Shown here: piece by piece, positions 36,955-45,167 of the stretch
Layout of the letters: each line of letters begins with the position of its first letter
Position numbering within the stretch: the first letter of the stretch is position 1
Origin: a bacterium
GTDB lineage: Bacteria; Elusimicrobiota; Elusimicrobia; Elusimicrobiales; UBA9959
DNA length: 64,000 nucleotides
Direction: 5' to 3'
Assembly (NCBI GenBank): GCA_021811185.1
Contig: JAJZPL010000013.1
Span: 1-64,000 of the forward strand
Program-made: the position numbers and the translations under genes
The notes under the pieces: model-generated
Seen by the model: only the letters and a program-made list of their open reading frames with translations
What the model was told of the DNA's origin: nothing
Databases searched by the model: none

Positions 36955-37508
36955 TTTCCGGCCTCAGCCGAAGCTTCGGCTTTCTCTTCTTTCGCGGATT
37001 CCTCGTTGTTCAGCACCGGCTTGCCGGTAACCGCGTCGATCCAGACCTCCCTGGTCTTCCCGCCCTCCCTGATGTCGAACGACCAGATATAAAGGCCTTT
37101 TTCCCGCTCAAGTTCGCCTTCCTTTATCACTCCGCCTTTTACGAGTGCCAGCGCGGCCTTCTCCGCGGCCTGGCGGCTTACAGGCTTAACCTTGCGCGCC
37201 GCCCTGGCCGCCGCCGCATCTTCGGCTTCTTCCTTTTTCTCCGCGGCCCTGGTCTCGGTCTTGTCCTGAATAATAAAGCCGGTAGAGGCGTCTACCCAGA
37301 TCTCGCGGATCACCGGCCCGGTACTGATATCGAAAGACCAGACCTCTTTACCTTCCTCTTTTTCCAGCTCCGCGCCCTTTATTATTCCCCCCTTTACCAG
37401 GTCCAGCGCGGTTTTCTGCGCGGCCTCACGGGTTACCGTTTGCCCGGCCGCGGCAAAAGCCGGGACCAGCAGCGCCGCCGCCGTAAGCGTCATAATTGCG
37501 TGTTTCAT
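36951..37508 (-). CDS. Exported protein with two PepSY domains
   Basis: The 185-residue product has a signal peptide (MKHAIMTLTAAALLVPAFA) and two copies of a PepSY unit: TREAAQKTALDLVKGG to EIWVDASTGFII, and SRQAAEKAALALVKGG to EVWIDAVTGKPV. Each ends with the WV/WI-D-A-TG-x signature. PepSY modules are thought to bind or inhibit peptidases. A Lys/Glu/Ala linker joins the repeats. It is co-transcribed with the PAP2 gene through a four-base overlap. Confidence 0.85.
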   Translation of the reverse strand: MKHAIMTLTAAALLVPAFAAAGQTVTREAAQKTALDLVKGGIIKGAELEKEEGKEVWSFDISTGPVIREIWVDASTGFIIQDKTETRAAEKKEEAEDAAAARAARKVKPVSRQAAEKAALALVKGGVIKEGELEREKGLYIWSFDIREGGKTREVWIDAVTGKPVLNNEESAKEEKAEASAEAGK

Positions 37509-37589
37509 ATTTTCTCCTTGGTCTGGATCCCGCGCCGGCGCAGCGGACTGCGCGCTGCCGGCATTCTACATGTTTGCAAACCGCCAGGC

Positions 37590-38225
37590 TTACTTAGCCT
37601 TTTCCAGTTCATCCACGAAGTCCGCGGCTTTAGCTGCCTGGCGCGCCCGCGCGTCCGGCTTTGCGGGGCGGCCGAACTCCGCGGCCAAGGCATCTCCGTC
37701 AGCGGCGAGTTTGGCGTGGGCGGCGAAACCTGGCCGCAGCACGGCCCAGAGCGCCGTCAGGGAAGCGGCGCGCCGCTCGATGACCGCGCGGTCGTAGGGC
37801 CCGTGGAGCCTGGCGCGCAGGACGATATCCATGGCGAGGTAGTCGAACCAGACGAGGCGCGCGGTCAGAACTTCAGCCGGGGGTTCCAGTTCAAGCGCCA
37901 CCAGCATAAGTTGATTGGCCGCCAGCGCCCCGGAGGTGGAAGCTCCGCGGGTACACAGCTCCTTCGCGCGGCCAAGCAGGTCGTCGGCCAGCGCCAGGTT
38001 TACCCCGGAGCGTCCGCCGGCCTCCGCCGGAGCGGGGATGCGCAGCAGCGCCGCTTCGGCCGCGGCCATAAGGCGGCGCGCCTCGGCGGTCTTACCGGAC
38101 GAGCAGGTATCGGCGAGATCTTCCGCGGCCTCGCCCAGGCTCAGGGGGACCGGGGAGGGAGCCGCCGCCGCGAAAGCCGGCGAGAGCAGTACCGCGGCGG
38201 ACATCAGTGCAATTCCAAGTTTCAT
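37590..38225 (-). CDS. Exported alpha-helical protein, function unknown
   Basis: The 211-residue product has a signal peptide (MKLGIALMSAAVLLSPAFAAAA) and then reads as an Ala/Leu-rich helical protein (EAAEDLADTCSSGKTAEARRLM, ANQLMLVALELEPPAEV, AKAADFVDELEKAK). No family is recognised; the repeat-like helices suggest a TPR-like or four-helix-bundle fold. A Shine-Dalgarno sequence (GGAGG) precedes the ATG. It follows the second PAP2 gene by 20 bp and is likely in its operon, under the regulated promoter at 39178-39231. Confidence 0.55.
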   Translation of the reverse strand: MKLGIALMSAAVLLSPAFAAAAPSPVPLSLGEAAEDLADTCSSGKTAEARRLMAAAEAALLRIPAPAEAGGRSGVNLALADDLLGRAKELCTRGASTSGALAANQLMLVALELEPPAEVLTARLVWFDYLAMDIVLRARLHGPYDRAVIERRAASLTALWAVLRPGFAAHAKLAADGDALAAEFGRPAKPDARARQAAKAADFVDELEKAK

Positions 38226-38245
38226 GTTTCCTCCGTAACTGACTT

Positions 38246-39097
38246 TTAAAATCTTGTCGAGGCCATCAAGCCGTAATGATAGGGAAGTATCGTCAGTTCA
38301 GGCTTTTTTTGCGGCGCCGCCGGTTTGACTTCCCGGTCTTTAGAGGCCACCCAGCTGCCTATAGCCCAGCCTATGGCGCCGCCCAGGATCACTTCCGAAA
38401 GATAATGCTTCCGGTCGTAAAGCCGCGACTGCGCCACCGCCAGGGCCCCGCCGTAGACTATAGGCGTATGCCAATAACCGAAAGTGTCCCGCAGGTCAGT
38501 GTCCAGCACCGAGGCCAGGGCGAAAGCGGCCGCGGTATGCCCGGAAGGGAACGAGTAGCGGTGCCAGGTAAAAGGCCTGAAGTTGCTCGGCGATTCCCCT
38601 TTGGAGGGCAGAGCCCGGCCGGTCATATAGCAGAGCGCCGGGTTGATCATAAGCGCCGCTATCAGGCTGGCCTCGGCGGCGTCCGCCGCTATCTTGCGCA
38701 TCTTCAGGCTGCCGAAAGCGTATCCGCCAAGCCATAAGCCCGAGATCAGGGGAACCTGGTATTTAGAATCCCCGAAATGCGTCACCGAATTACTAAGGTC
38801 GCGCAGGGACTCCATCCGGTGCGTGTCGTAATGATCCGCGACGCTGTCGTCTACGAACAGCGAGCCGCCGGTAGCGCCCAGCACCCCGCCGGCAAGCAGC
38901 CACTGCCCCTTGCTCCAATGGGCCGGCTTGGTGGGCAGTTCTTTAATGTCGCCCCAGAGGCGTTTTCCATAACCTATAGGGTCCGGCGCCGGCCGTTCGC
39001 CGCTGAAGGCCGGCTCCGCGGCCTGGGCAAGTATCACCGCCGCGAGAAATGCAGCCGATGCCTTTCTAAGAAGTATTTCTTTCGCGCCTTGCCCCAT
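38246..39097 (-). CDS. PAP2-superfamily protein with degenerate first motif
   Basis: The 283-residue product is exported (signal peptide near residues 10-32) and has PAP2 motifs two and three: FPSGHT and AQSRLYDRKHYLSEV. In the first motif the usual K-X6-RP reads CYMTGRALP, with Cys for Lys and Leu for Arg, and the usual PF/GH spacing follows (SNFRPF). Loss of these basic residues may weaken phosphatase action or shift the substrate. AGGAGG precedes the ATG. The three-copy promoter module stands about 80 bp upstream, and the exported helical protein gene follows. Confidence 0.82.
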   Translation of the reverse strand: MGQGAKEILLRKASAAFLAAVILAQAAEPAFSGERPAPDPIGYGKRLWGDIKELPTKPAHWSKGQWLLAGGVLGATGGSLFVDDSVADHYDTHRMESLRDLSNSVTHFGDSKYQVPLISGLWLGGYAFGSLKMRKIAADAAEASLIAALMINPALCYMTGRALPSKGESPSNFRPFTWHRYSFPSGHTAAAFALASVLDTDLRDTFGYWHTPIVYGGALAVAQSRLYDRKHYLSEVILGGAIGWAIGSWVASKDREVKPAAPQKKPELTILPYHYGLMASTRF

Positions 39098-39177
39098 ATA
39101 GCCTCCTGTAGCCTGAGATGTCTTGCCTTGGGCGTGTTATCCCAACGATCACGTCTTCCCTGAAGCACCGCTGGCAT

Positions 39178-39231
39178 TTTATAGCATACCGCCCTTGCGG
39201 GAGCCTTTCATGAACATTACAGTTCCGTAAT
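39178..39231 (-). promoter_or_regulatory. Promoter module copy 1 (upstream of PAP2-like gene)
   Basis: On the minus strand: ATTACGGAACTGTAAT (39231-39216), 16 nt, CGCAAGG (39199-39193), 9 nt, TATAAA (39183-39178). The geometry is identical to the copies at 41113-41166 and 42871-42924. The palindrome has one mismatch from ATTACA-N4-TGTAAT and overlaps the end of the asparagine-synthase gene. Confidence 0.75.
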
Positions 39232-41058
39232 CCTCCTGTCCCGCAGCCAGAGGGACAATATTACCAGGCGGAAATAAAACCCCGGGTCCGCCCCCGGAGC
39301 GCCGCTGCGCAGATCTTTTAAGCCTTTGGAAAGAACTTCCTGCCGGAAAAGCCCCGTATCCCGCAGGACGGGCCCGGTGAGGGCTTCGGCGCTGATATCG
39401 TTGGACGCGGAGCGCATCCAGCTATTGCAGCGCAGCACGAACCCGTGCTTGCGCCGGGTCAGGATCTCTTTAGGCAGCAGACCGGCCGCCGCCTTGCGCA
39501 GCAGATATTTGCCGCGGAAAAATCGCACTTTAAGGCCGGCCGGCAGGCGGAACATGAACTCCACCAGGCGCAGGTCCAGCAGAGGGACCCGCGCTTCAAG
39601 CGAAGCTCCCATGGTCGTCTTATCCACTTTCATCAGCAGCTGGTCGGCCATGGAAGTCTGCAGGTCAAAGGCTAAAAGCCCGTTAAGGCCCTTCAGCCCG
39701 TCGAACCTGCGAAGCCACTCAGGGCGCCCGGCATTGGAAGACCACGGGGTCATAACGTCCAGGGCGGACTTTACGCGCGGCCCCGCTTCCGCCGCGGCCC
39801 AGTCGGCTGGTCCCTTAAGCGGCACGCCGCGGAAATACGCGCCCGGGCCGGCGCGCCGGGCCAGCGGAGCGGCGGCGCCCCGCAGCCAGGAGGGAAGCCT
39901 TTCCAAGGCCTCGGTGACATAGGCCGCCTTATGCCGGCCATACCCGGCAAAGACCTCGTCCCCCCCCTCGCCCGTCAGCGCCACCTTTACGCTCTTGCGG
40001 GCCTGCCTGGCAAGGTACCAGGTGGGCAGGATGGCGGCGTCGGCTATAGGCTCGTCCATACAGGCTATCATCTCGCCGATATTGTCCAGAATGCCCGCGG
40101 GAAGGCGGAGCGTTTCGTGGCGGGTGGAAAGGAAACGGCTGACGGCCTCGGCGTAACGCGTTTCGTCCACGCTCTCTCCGCCGTCGAACCCGATGGAATA
40201 GGACCTGACCGGCCCGGAAGCGGAGCGCGCCATAAGGGCGGTCACCAGGCTGGAATCCAGGCCGCCGGAAAGGAACACCCCGACGGGGACGTCGCTGGCC
40301 ATCTGGTCGCGCACGACGCGCTCGAGCAGCGGGCGCAGTTCTTCCGCCGCCTCCTCCTCCCCGAGATCCTGCCGCTCTTCCGCCTTCTGCGGCAGCCGCC
40401 AGTAGGAAACCTCCACGGAGCCGCCCCCCTGTTTCACCGTCATCCAATTGCCGGCCGGGAATTTTTCTATCCCTTCGATAAGCGTAGCGGGAGAATGCAC
40501 GTAGCCGTAGGCCAGGTAGTCCGAAACGGAGGCAGGTGAGAGACGGCGCGGAACGCCGGCGGCCAGCAAAGCCCGCAGTTCCGAGGCGAAATACAGGCGG
40601 CCGCCGCTGCGGCAGGTGTAGAGGGGCTTTACCCCCAGAGGGTCCCTGGCCAGGGTCAGCGAGCGTTCTTTTGAGTCCCAGACCGCGCAGGCGAAGATGC
40701 CGTTCAATTCGGCGAAGAAAGCCGGCCCGCGCAACGAAAACCCCGCCAGCAGGGTCTCGGTGTCGGAACTGGTGCGGAACCGCCAGCCTGAGGCCTCGAG
40801 CGGCGCCCTGAGGGTCCGGTGGTTGTATATTTCGCCGTTGAAAACCACCGTAAAACGCCCGTCCGGAGAGGTCATCGGCTGATGGCCGCCCCGGAGGTCC
40901 AGGATGGAAAGGCGCTGGAAGGCTAGCCCCGCGGGCCCATCCGCGAAGCACCCGGAATCGTCCGGGCCGCGGTGCACCAGCGCCGCGTGCATAGCCAAAA
41001 GCTCTTCCCGCTGGCACGGGCGTCCGCTGGTCTCAAAAATTCCGGCGATACCGCACAT
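39217..41058 (-). CDS. asnB: Asparagine synthase (glutamine-hydrolysing)
   Basis: The 613-residue protein has an N-terminal glutaminase domain beginning with the catalytic Cys2 (MCGIAGIF), then RGPDDSG and FNGEIYNH. A synthetase domain follows with the ATP motif SGGLDSS near residues 261-267, then GEGGDEVFAGYGRH and SMADQLLMKVDKTTMG. It amidates Asp with ammonia from Gln, but paralogues in glycan clusters amidate other carboxyl groups, such as sugar acids. Its setting between GT39-like and PAP2 genes makes that second role plausible. AGGGAG lies 7 nt before the ATG. Transcription should start at promoter module copy 2. Confidence 0.93.
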   Translation of the reverse strand: MCGIAGIFETSGRPCQREELLAMHAALVHRGPDDSGCFADGPAGLAFQRLSILDLRGGHQPMTSPDGRFTVVFNGEIYNHRTLRAPLEASGWRFRTSSDTETLLAGFSLRGPAFFAELNGIFACAVWDSKERSLTLARDPLGVKPLYTCRSGGRLYFASELRALLAAGVPRRLSPASVSDYLAYGYVHSPATLIEGIEKFPAGNWMTVKQGGGSVEVSYWRLPQKAEERQDLGEEEAAEELRPLLERVVRDQMASDVPVGVFLSGGLDSSLVTALMARSASGPVRSYSIGFDGGESVDETRYAEAVSRFLSTRHETLRLPAGILDNIGEMIACMDEPIADAAILPTWYLARQARKSVKVALTGEGGDEVFAGYGRHKAAYVTEALERLPSWLRGAAAPLARRAGPGAYFRGVPLKGPADWAAAEAGPRVKSALDVMTPWSSNAGRPEWLRRFDGLKGLNGLLAFDLQTSMADQLLMKVDKTTMGASLEARVPLLDLRLVEFMFRLPAGLKVRFFRGKYLLRKAAAGLLPKEILTRRKHGFVLRCNSWMRSASNDISAEALTGPVLRDTGLFRQEVLSKGLKDLRSGAPGADPGFYFRLVILSLWLRDRRITEL

Positions 41059-41085
41059 AAGCTGCTCCCTTGAACTGCGCCTGCC

Positions 41086-41102
41086 GGCCGGTTCAACCGG
41101 CC
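41086..41102. repeat. Perfect 8-bp inverted repeat in the asnB leader
   Basis: GGCCGGTT and AACCGGCC flank a single base between the -10 hexamer (41118-41113) and the ribosome site. It could be an operator or a leader hairpin. Confidence 0.6.
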
Positions 41103-41112
41103 TTATGCGGTT

Positions 41113-41167
41113 AGTATATCCGGCGCACCTTGCGGCAGGCTTACCGCCGGATTACATTTTTGTAATC
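41113..41167 (-). promoter_or_regulatory. Promoter module copy 2 (upstream of asnB)
   Basis: On the minus strand: GATTACAAAAATGTAATC (41167-41150, a perfect 7-bp palindrome with 4-nt spacer), 16 nt after the core, CGCAAGG (41134-41128), 9 nt, TATACT (41118-41113). It overlaps the 3' end of the upstream GT39-like gene. No -35 box resembling TTGACA exists, which suggests activator dependence. Confidence 0.8.
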
Positions 41168-42790
41168 TCTCAATTGCCCGGCAACACTTCGGCAGCCCGC
41201 CGGGATGAAGCCGCGTTCGACCGCTTTGGAAAAAACCGCGCAAACCGCGTCGGCGCGGTTCCCGAAATCGAACCTGTGCCGCCCCGGAAGCAGGTAGACG
41301 TCCGCGCCGGGAACCAGCGGCCTGCCGTCGAGTTTACGGCCCGCCGCGGCCGGGAGAAAAGAATAACCGCCTTCCACCAGCACATCAAAAGCGGCAGTGG
41401 CGCCACGGCCTGGTGCGGGCCGCAACCTTGCCCCGGCCACTTCGATGAATGGAGAGACTTCAAGAAAATCCTTTTCGCCAATAGCGGTCAAGCTTGCGGG
41501 AAAGGCTTCCTTGTCCAGAGTAACCAGCACCCAATCTTTTTGCCGGGACATATCCGCGCCTATCCGCTCCGGATCCAGCAGGCCGGCCTGCATGCGCCTT
41601 TTAGTAAAAAGCTCCAGCGCGTAATAATACGGCCGCCTGCGGAAGATGTTTTCCCCCTTGGCGTCCATAACATAATCATCCGGATCCGTGAGGCGCAGAA
41701 TATCGCTCCACAGGCGCTCCTCGGCCAGGTTCTGCGCCCTGTCCGAATGGCGCCGCACCAGGAAAACGAAAAAGACCAGCGCGCCGGCCAGGATAACGAC
41801 CCGGACGGAACCGTCCGGAGCTTTTTTCTTAAGGCCTGAAAAAAGCAGGCCGCCGGCCAGTACCGCGGCCGTCTGGGTCACCGGCAGCCTGGTTTCCCTT
41901 TCCAGCACCGGATACAGCACCGAAACCGCAAGCAGGGAAAAAGCAAGGAACCACAGCAGCCGGAGCGGGCCGGCGGCGGCCTTCAGGCGCCGTGCAGGGA
42001 GGAAACCGGCCAGCAGCCAGAGAGCGGCCACGCCGGCCTTCCGCCCGGGGTCGGTATATACGGAGGGCAGAAGATTGTGCAGCAGCGTCCCGTAAAACAT
42101 GGCTTTCAGGGCGCCGAGCTCATAAAAAAGCGACAGGAAAACCAGCCAGACCAGCGCGGCGGCCAGCGCGGCGCCGGCCGCAAAACGCAGAAAACCGCCG
42201 CGCGGTTTGCCGGAGCACAGCCAGGAAAAAAACCAGGCCAGCGCCGCAGCCGGCAGCAGGAACACCAGCGTTTTAAGCGAAACCAGGCTGTTAGCGGCGG
42301 TCAGCAAGCCGAAGCCTGCCCCGGAGCGCAGCGTGTTCTCTTTCTTCAGCAGAAGGTACGTTGAGGCGGCGAAGAGAGCAAGCCAGAGATTGTCGGGGCG
42401 GAACTCCACGGACGCCCCTGAGAAGTTCAGCGCGAACCCGGCCGCCAGAGAGGTCCAGAGGGCCGTTTCCCGGTCAAAAACCGTTTCAGCCGCCAGGTAG
42501 ACGAAATACAGATCCGCCGCGAAGAGCGGCAGCATCAGGAGCCGGCCGTACAGCAGCAGGTGCGGCGTGGCCCCGAACAGGGCTATGAACGGCGCCAGCA
42601 GCATATGAAAAAGCGGCGTATGATTATCGAACAGGTCGCGGTACTGCACCAGGCCGTTGGCCCAGCTCCAGACCGTGTGCATATGCTGCAGTTCGTCGCT
42701 GTCGTACTTCAGGCTGAAGATTTCCAGCAGCCGCGAGGCGGCCAGCAGCGCCGCAACCGAGAGCGGTAAAAATTTTTCATTAAGGCGCAT
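41141..42790 (-). CDS. GT39-like integral membrane glycosyltransferase (paralogue of 33992-35641)
   Basis: The 549-residue product has about ten membrane helices, and the acidic first-loop motif DSDELQHMHT with YRDLFDNHTPLFHML matches its paralogue (NDELQHMHT, YRDYFDNHVP). The C-terminal part is hydrophilic. ATG 42790 gives exactly the paralogue's length, which supports this start, although no strong ribosome site is adjacent and an upstream GAGGGAG lies about 29 nt away. The promoter module copy 3 controls it, and the stretch after the module resembles the leader and first codons of asnB. The role is sugar transfer from a lipid donor; the acceptor is unknown. Confidence 0.8.
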   Translation of the reverse strand: MRLNEKFLPLSVAALLAASRLLEIFSLKYDSDELQHMHTVWSWANGLVQYRDLFDNHTPLFHMLLAPFIALFGATPHLLLYGRLLMLPLFAADLYFVYLAAETVFDRETALWTSLAAGFALNFSGASVEFRPDNLWLALFAASTYLLLKKENTLRSGAGFGLLTAANSLVSLKTLVFLLPAAALAWFFSWLCSGKPRGGFLRFAAGAALAAALVWLVFLSLFYELGALKAMFYGTLLHNLLPSVYTDPGRKAGVAALWLLAGFLPARRLKAAAGPLRLLWFLAFSLLAVSVLYPVLERETRLPVTQTAAVLAGGLLFSGLKKKAPDGSVRVVILAGALVFFVFLVRRHSDRAQNLAEERLWSDILRLTDPDDYVMDAKGENIFRRRPYYYALELFTKRRMQAGLLDPERIGADMSRQKDWVLVTLDKEAFPASLTAIGEKDFLEVSPFIEVAGARLRPAPGRGATAAFDVLVEGGYSFLPAAAGRKLDGRPLVPGADVYLLPGRHRFDFGNRADAVCAVFSKAVERGFIPAGCRSVAGQLRDYKNVIRR

Positions 42791-42870
42791 ACACAAAGGT
42801 AATACCGCACGGGAACTGCTCCCTCGAACCGCGCACTTTGACCAAGCGGCTATGCGGTCCCGCTGCTCCA

Positions 42871-42924
42871 AGTGTAGCGAACGCACCTTGCGGCAGGCTT
42901 ACAGCAGGATTACATCGTTGTAAT
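42871..42924 (-). promoter_or_regulatory. Promoter module copy 3 (upstream of GT39-like gene)
   Basis: On the minus strand: ATTACAACGATGTAAT (42924-42909), 16 nt, CGCAAGG (42892-42886), 9 nt, TACACT (42876-42871). It matches copies 1 and 2 base for base in spacing, and copy 2 also in sequence across GTAAGCCTGCCGCAAGGTGCG (split as GTAAGCCTGC and CGCAAGGTGCG). Confidence 0.8.
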
Positions 42925-42930
42925 ATTTAT

Positions 42931-42962
42931 AAAAAGGAATAAGCCGCCGGAAGGCGGCTTAT
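42931..42962 (-). terminator. Terminator of the two-component operon
   Basis: ATAAGCCGCC (42939-42948) pairs with GGCGGCTTAT (42953-42962) around GGAA. Read leftward the stem is followed by CCTTTTT. It stands between the kinase stop (42987) and promoter module copy 3. Confidence 0.85.
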
Positions 42963-42986
42963 GGACGGGACGTCCGGCGGCCGCCG

Positions 42987-44387
42987 CTACGCGGCCGGGA
43001 TGCGAAGAACGAAAACGGAACCCTCGCCGGGTTTTGACTCCACCGCGGCGGCGCCGCCGTGGGCCAGGGCCACGGCGCGGACCAGGCTTAAGCCCAGGCC
43101 CAGGCCTTTCTCGTGGCGGCTGGCGTCGCCGCGGTAGAGGCGGTCCCAGATGCGCGGAATGTCCCCGGCGGGGATGCCCGGCCCCTGGTCGCGAACGCGG
43201 AACACGGCGGCCCCGTCCTCTTCGGCCAGCGAGATGGAAACCGCGCTGCCGGGCGGCGAGTATTTTACGGCGTTATCCACAAGATTACCCAGCGCCTGGC
43301 GCACCCTGGCGCGGTCGCAGGAAATTTTCATGTCGGAGCCGATCCTCACGGATATGCCAATGCCTTTGGCTTCGGCGGGATAGCCGTATATCTCCCCCAC
43401 CTCGGCAGCCACCCCGGCCAGCCGCACAGGCTCGCATTTAAGCTTCATTGCCCCGGCCTCGGCTTCGGAAATCTCCATAAGCGCGTTCAAAAGTTCCAGG
43501 ATCCGTTCCGTCTCCTCGAGGCAGTCGGAAAGGGCCTCACCGCGGCTTTCTGCCGAAGTATTCTCCGTCAAAGCGGTTTCCGCCACGGCGCGCAGGCGGG
43601 CCATCGGGGTGCGCAGGTCGTGGGCCACGTTATCGAGGGCTTCGCGCATGCCGTCGACCAGCGCCGAGATCCTGTCCAGCATCCTGTTGAAGAGCGCGCC
43701 CGCTTCGTCCAGTTCGTCCGCGGCGCCGCGCACGGGCACCCTGGCGGCAAGGTTGCCGGTTTCAATGGTTCTTACGGTTTCAATAAGGTTCCGCAGCGGT
43801 TTTAACGCGCGGTTGGTGAGGAAAGTGCCGCCGATAAGGGCGAGCAGGATGGCCGGGACCATGACGACAAGGGCGATGTCCTGGAAATTCTCGAGAAAAT
43901 TTTCCCGGTCGGCCGTATCCATCCCCACCTGCAGCACGGCTCCGTCCGGCATACGCCCGGAAAGCAGTTCAAGAACGTCCTCATCCCCCCCGGTGCTTAT
44001 AAAATCCCAGCGCGGCGCTTCGCCCTTGCCGGGCAGTCCTGTGGAAGACGGGTTGAACCGGGCGTAGCCGCCCGCCGTAGACAGGAAACTTACGGTCCCG
44101 TCCCTGGAAAAGATCCTAAGGTAGAAAGGCCCGCCGCCGGCCGCGGCCTGCCAGGCCTCCGTCTTCAGGTTTTTCAGGCCGTTCCTGTTATACTCCAGGC
44201 TGAGCTCGCTGAACCTGGCGGTGATATCGCCGCGGTCCTCCCGCCTGAGCGAAGATGCCAGCAGGAAGTACGCCAAACCCAGAACGCAAAGGCTGCCGGC
44301 CAGGAAAAAGGCGGCATACCACGCGGCCAGTTTGAAACCGGTGGTCCTGGCGGCACGCCTGAAGGAACTACGGATTTTTAAAAACAT
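42987..44387 (-). CDS. Membrane sensor histidine kinase (CusS/heavy-metal-sensor-like)
   Basis: The 466-residue kinase has TM1 ([22 protein letters not shown]), a periplasmic loop of about 130 residues, TM2 ([20 protein letters not shown]) and a HAMP segment ([16 protein letters not shown]). The HisKA box is [19 protein letters not shown] with His near 254, followed by N ([16 protein letters not shown]) and G boxes ([39 protein letters not shown]). The shape and HisKA box are those of CusS-type sensors. It overlaps the response-regulator gene by 20 bp. The stimulus is unknown; the periplasmic loop shows no clear Met/His copper motif. Confidence 0.93.
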   Translation of the reverse strand: MFLKIRSSFRRAARTTGFKLAAWYAAFFLAGSLCVLGLAYFLLASSLRREDRGDITARFSELSLEYNRNGLKNLKTEAWQAAAGGGPFYLRIFSRDGTVSFLSTAGGYARFNPSSTGLPGKGEAPRWDFISTGGDEDVLELLSGRMPDGAVLQVGMDTADRENFLENFQDIALVVMVPAILLALIGGTFLTNRALKPLRNLIETVRTIETGNLAARVPVRGAADELDEAGALFNRMLDRISALVDGMREALDNVAHDLRTPMARLRAVAETALTENTSAESRGEALSDCLEETERILELLNALMEISEAEAGAMKLKCEPVRLAGVAAEVGEIYGYPAEAKGIGISVRIGSDMKISCDRARVRQALGNLVDNAVKYSPPGSAVSISLAEEDGAAVFRVRDQGPGIPAGDIPRIWDRLYRGDASRHEKGLGLGLSLVRAVALAHGGAAAVESKPGEGSVFVLRIPAA

Positions 44388-45045
44388 AGCCCACCCCGCG
44401 GATGGTACTTATCAGACTTTTCTTAAAAGGCTTGTCCAGCTTGTCCCGCAGGCGGCAGACCAGCACGTCCACCACGTTGGTCTGCGGGTCGAAATCGAAG
44501 CCCCAGACATTCTCCAGGATCAGCGCCTTTGAAACCGGGCGGCCCGGATTGCGCATGAAATACTCCAGCAGGGCGAACTCGCGGGGTTGCAATTCTATCC
44601 TGACCCCCTGGCGCGTCACTTCCCTGCGCGGCAGGTTCATCAGGACCCCTTCCGCCTTAAGGACCGAGGGCTCCGCGGCCTCTCCGCCGGAGCGGCGCAG
44701 CAGCGCGTTCACGCGCGCGAGCAGTTCGGAAAAAGAAAACGGCTTCACCAGGTAATCGTCGCCGCCGGCCTGCAGGCCGCGCACCTTGTCGTCCACGGTC
44801 CGCTTCGCGCTGAGTATTATTACCGGCACGCGGGAGCCGCGCCCGCGCATTTGTGAGACGAGGCCCAGGCCGTCCAGTTTAGGCAGCATGATATCCACCA
44901 CGGCGGCGGCATAGTCCGCGCCGAGCGCCTTCGCCAGGCCGTCCTCGCCGTCATAGGCGCAGTCCACGCCAAAACCGGCCTGTTTAAGCCCGCCCGCTAT
45001 GAACGAAGAGATCTTTTTGTCGTCTTCAACGACCAGTAGTTTCAT
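44368..45045 (-). CDS. OmpR-family response regulator (CusR/CopR-like)
   Basis: The 225-residue protein has a receiver domain (acidic pocket VVEDD, phosphorylated Asp51 in [11 protein letters not shown], Lys in [14 protein letters not shown]) and a winged-helix DNA-binding domain ([43 protein letters not shown]). Both halves read like CusR/CopR-type regulators. It is transcribed first, ahead of its kinase. Members of this group bind ATTACA-TGTAAT-like or TGACA-like boxes, so it is the natural candidate for the palindromes in the promoter modules next door; this link is inference. Confidence 0.95.
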   Translation of the reverse strand: MKLLVVEDDKKISSFIAGGLKQAGFGVDCAYDGEDGLAKALGADYAAAVVDIMLPKLDGLGLVSQMRGRGSRVPVIILSAKRTVDDKVRGLQAGGDDYLVKPFSFSELLARVNALLRRSGGEAAEPSVLKAEGVLMNLPRREVTRQGVRIELQPREFALLEYFMRNPGRPVSKALILENVWGFDFDPQTNVVDVLVCRLRDKLDKPFKKSLISTIRGVGYVFKNP

Positions 45046-45054
45046 TGCTTATCC

Positions 45055-45092
45055 TTATGGCCGAATCGTTATGGCCGAATCGTTAAATTATA
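45055..45092 (-). promoter_or_regulatory. Promoter and tandem 14-bp repeat ahead of the response regulator
   Basis: TATAAT lies at 45092-45087 on the minus strand. Just downstream, the same 14 bases occur twice head to tail (45082-45069 and 45068-45055; minus strand CGATTCGGCCATAA). The repeats fill the region from about +1 to +28, and the start codon follows at 45045. Confidence 0.65.
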
Positions 45093-45167
45093 CAATCATT
45101 TTCAGCAGAAGACCTGCGCCGGCGGCATTTAAGCGCGCTCAGCCGCAGGCGCGCGTACAGGAAGATG

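Noticed and set aside
41113-41167. Sigma54 promoter reading of the CCTTGCGG-containing module
   Set aside because: The TGGCAC-N5-TTGC spacing is not met in any copy, while a sigma70-like -10 lies at a fixed distance in all three.
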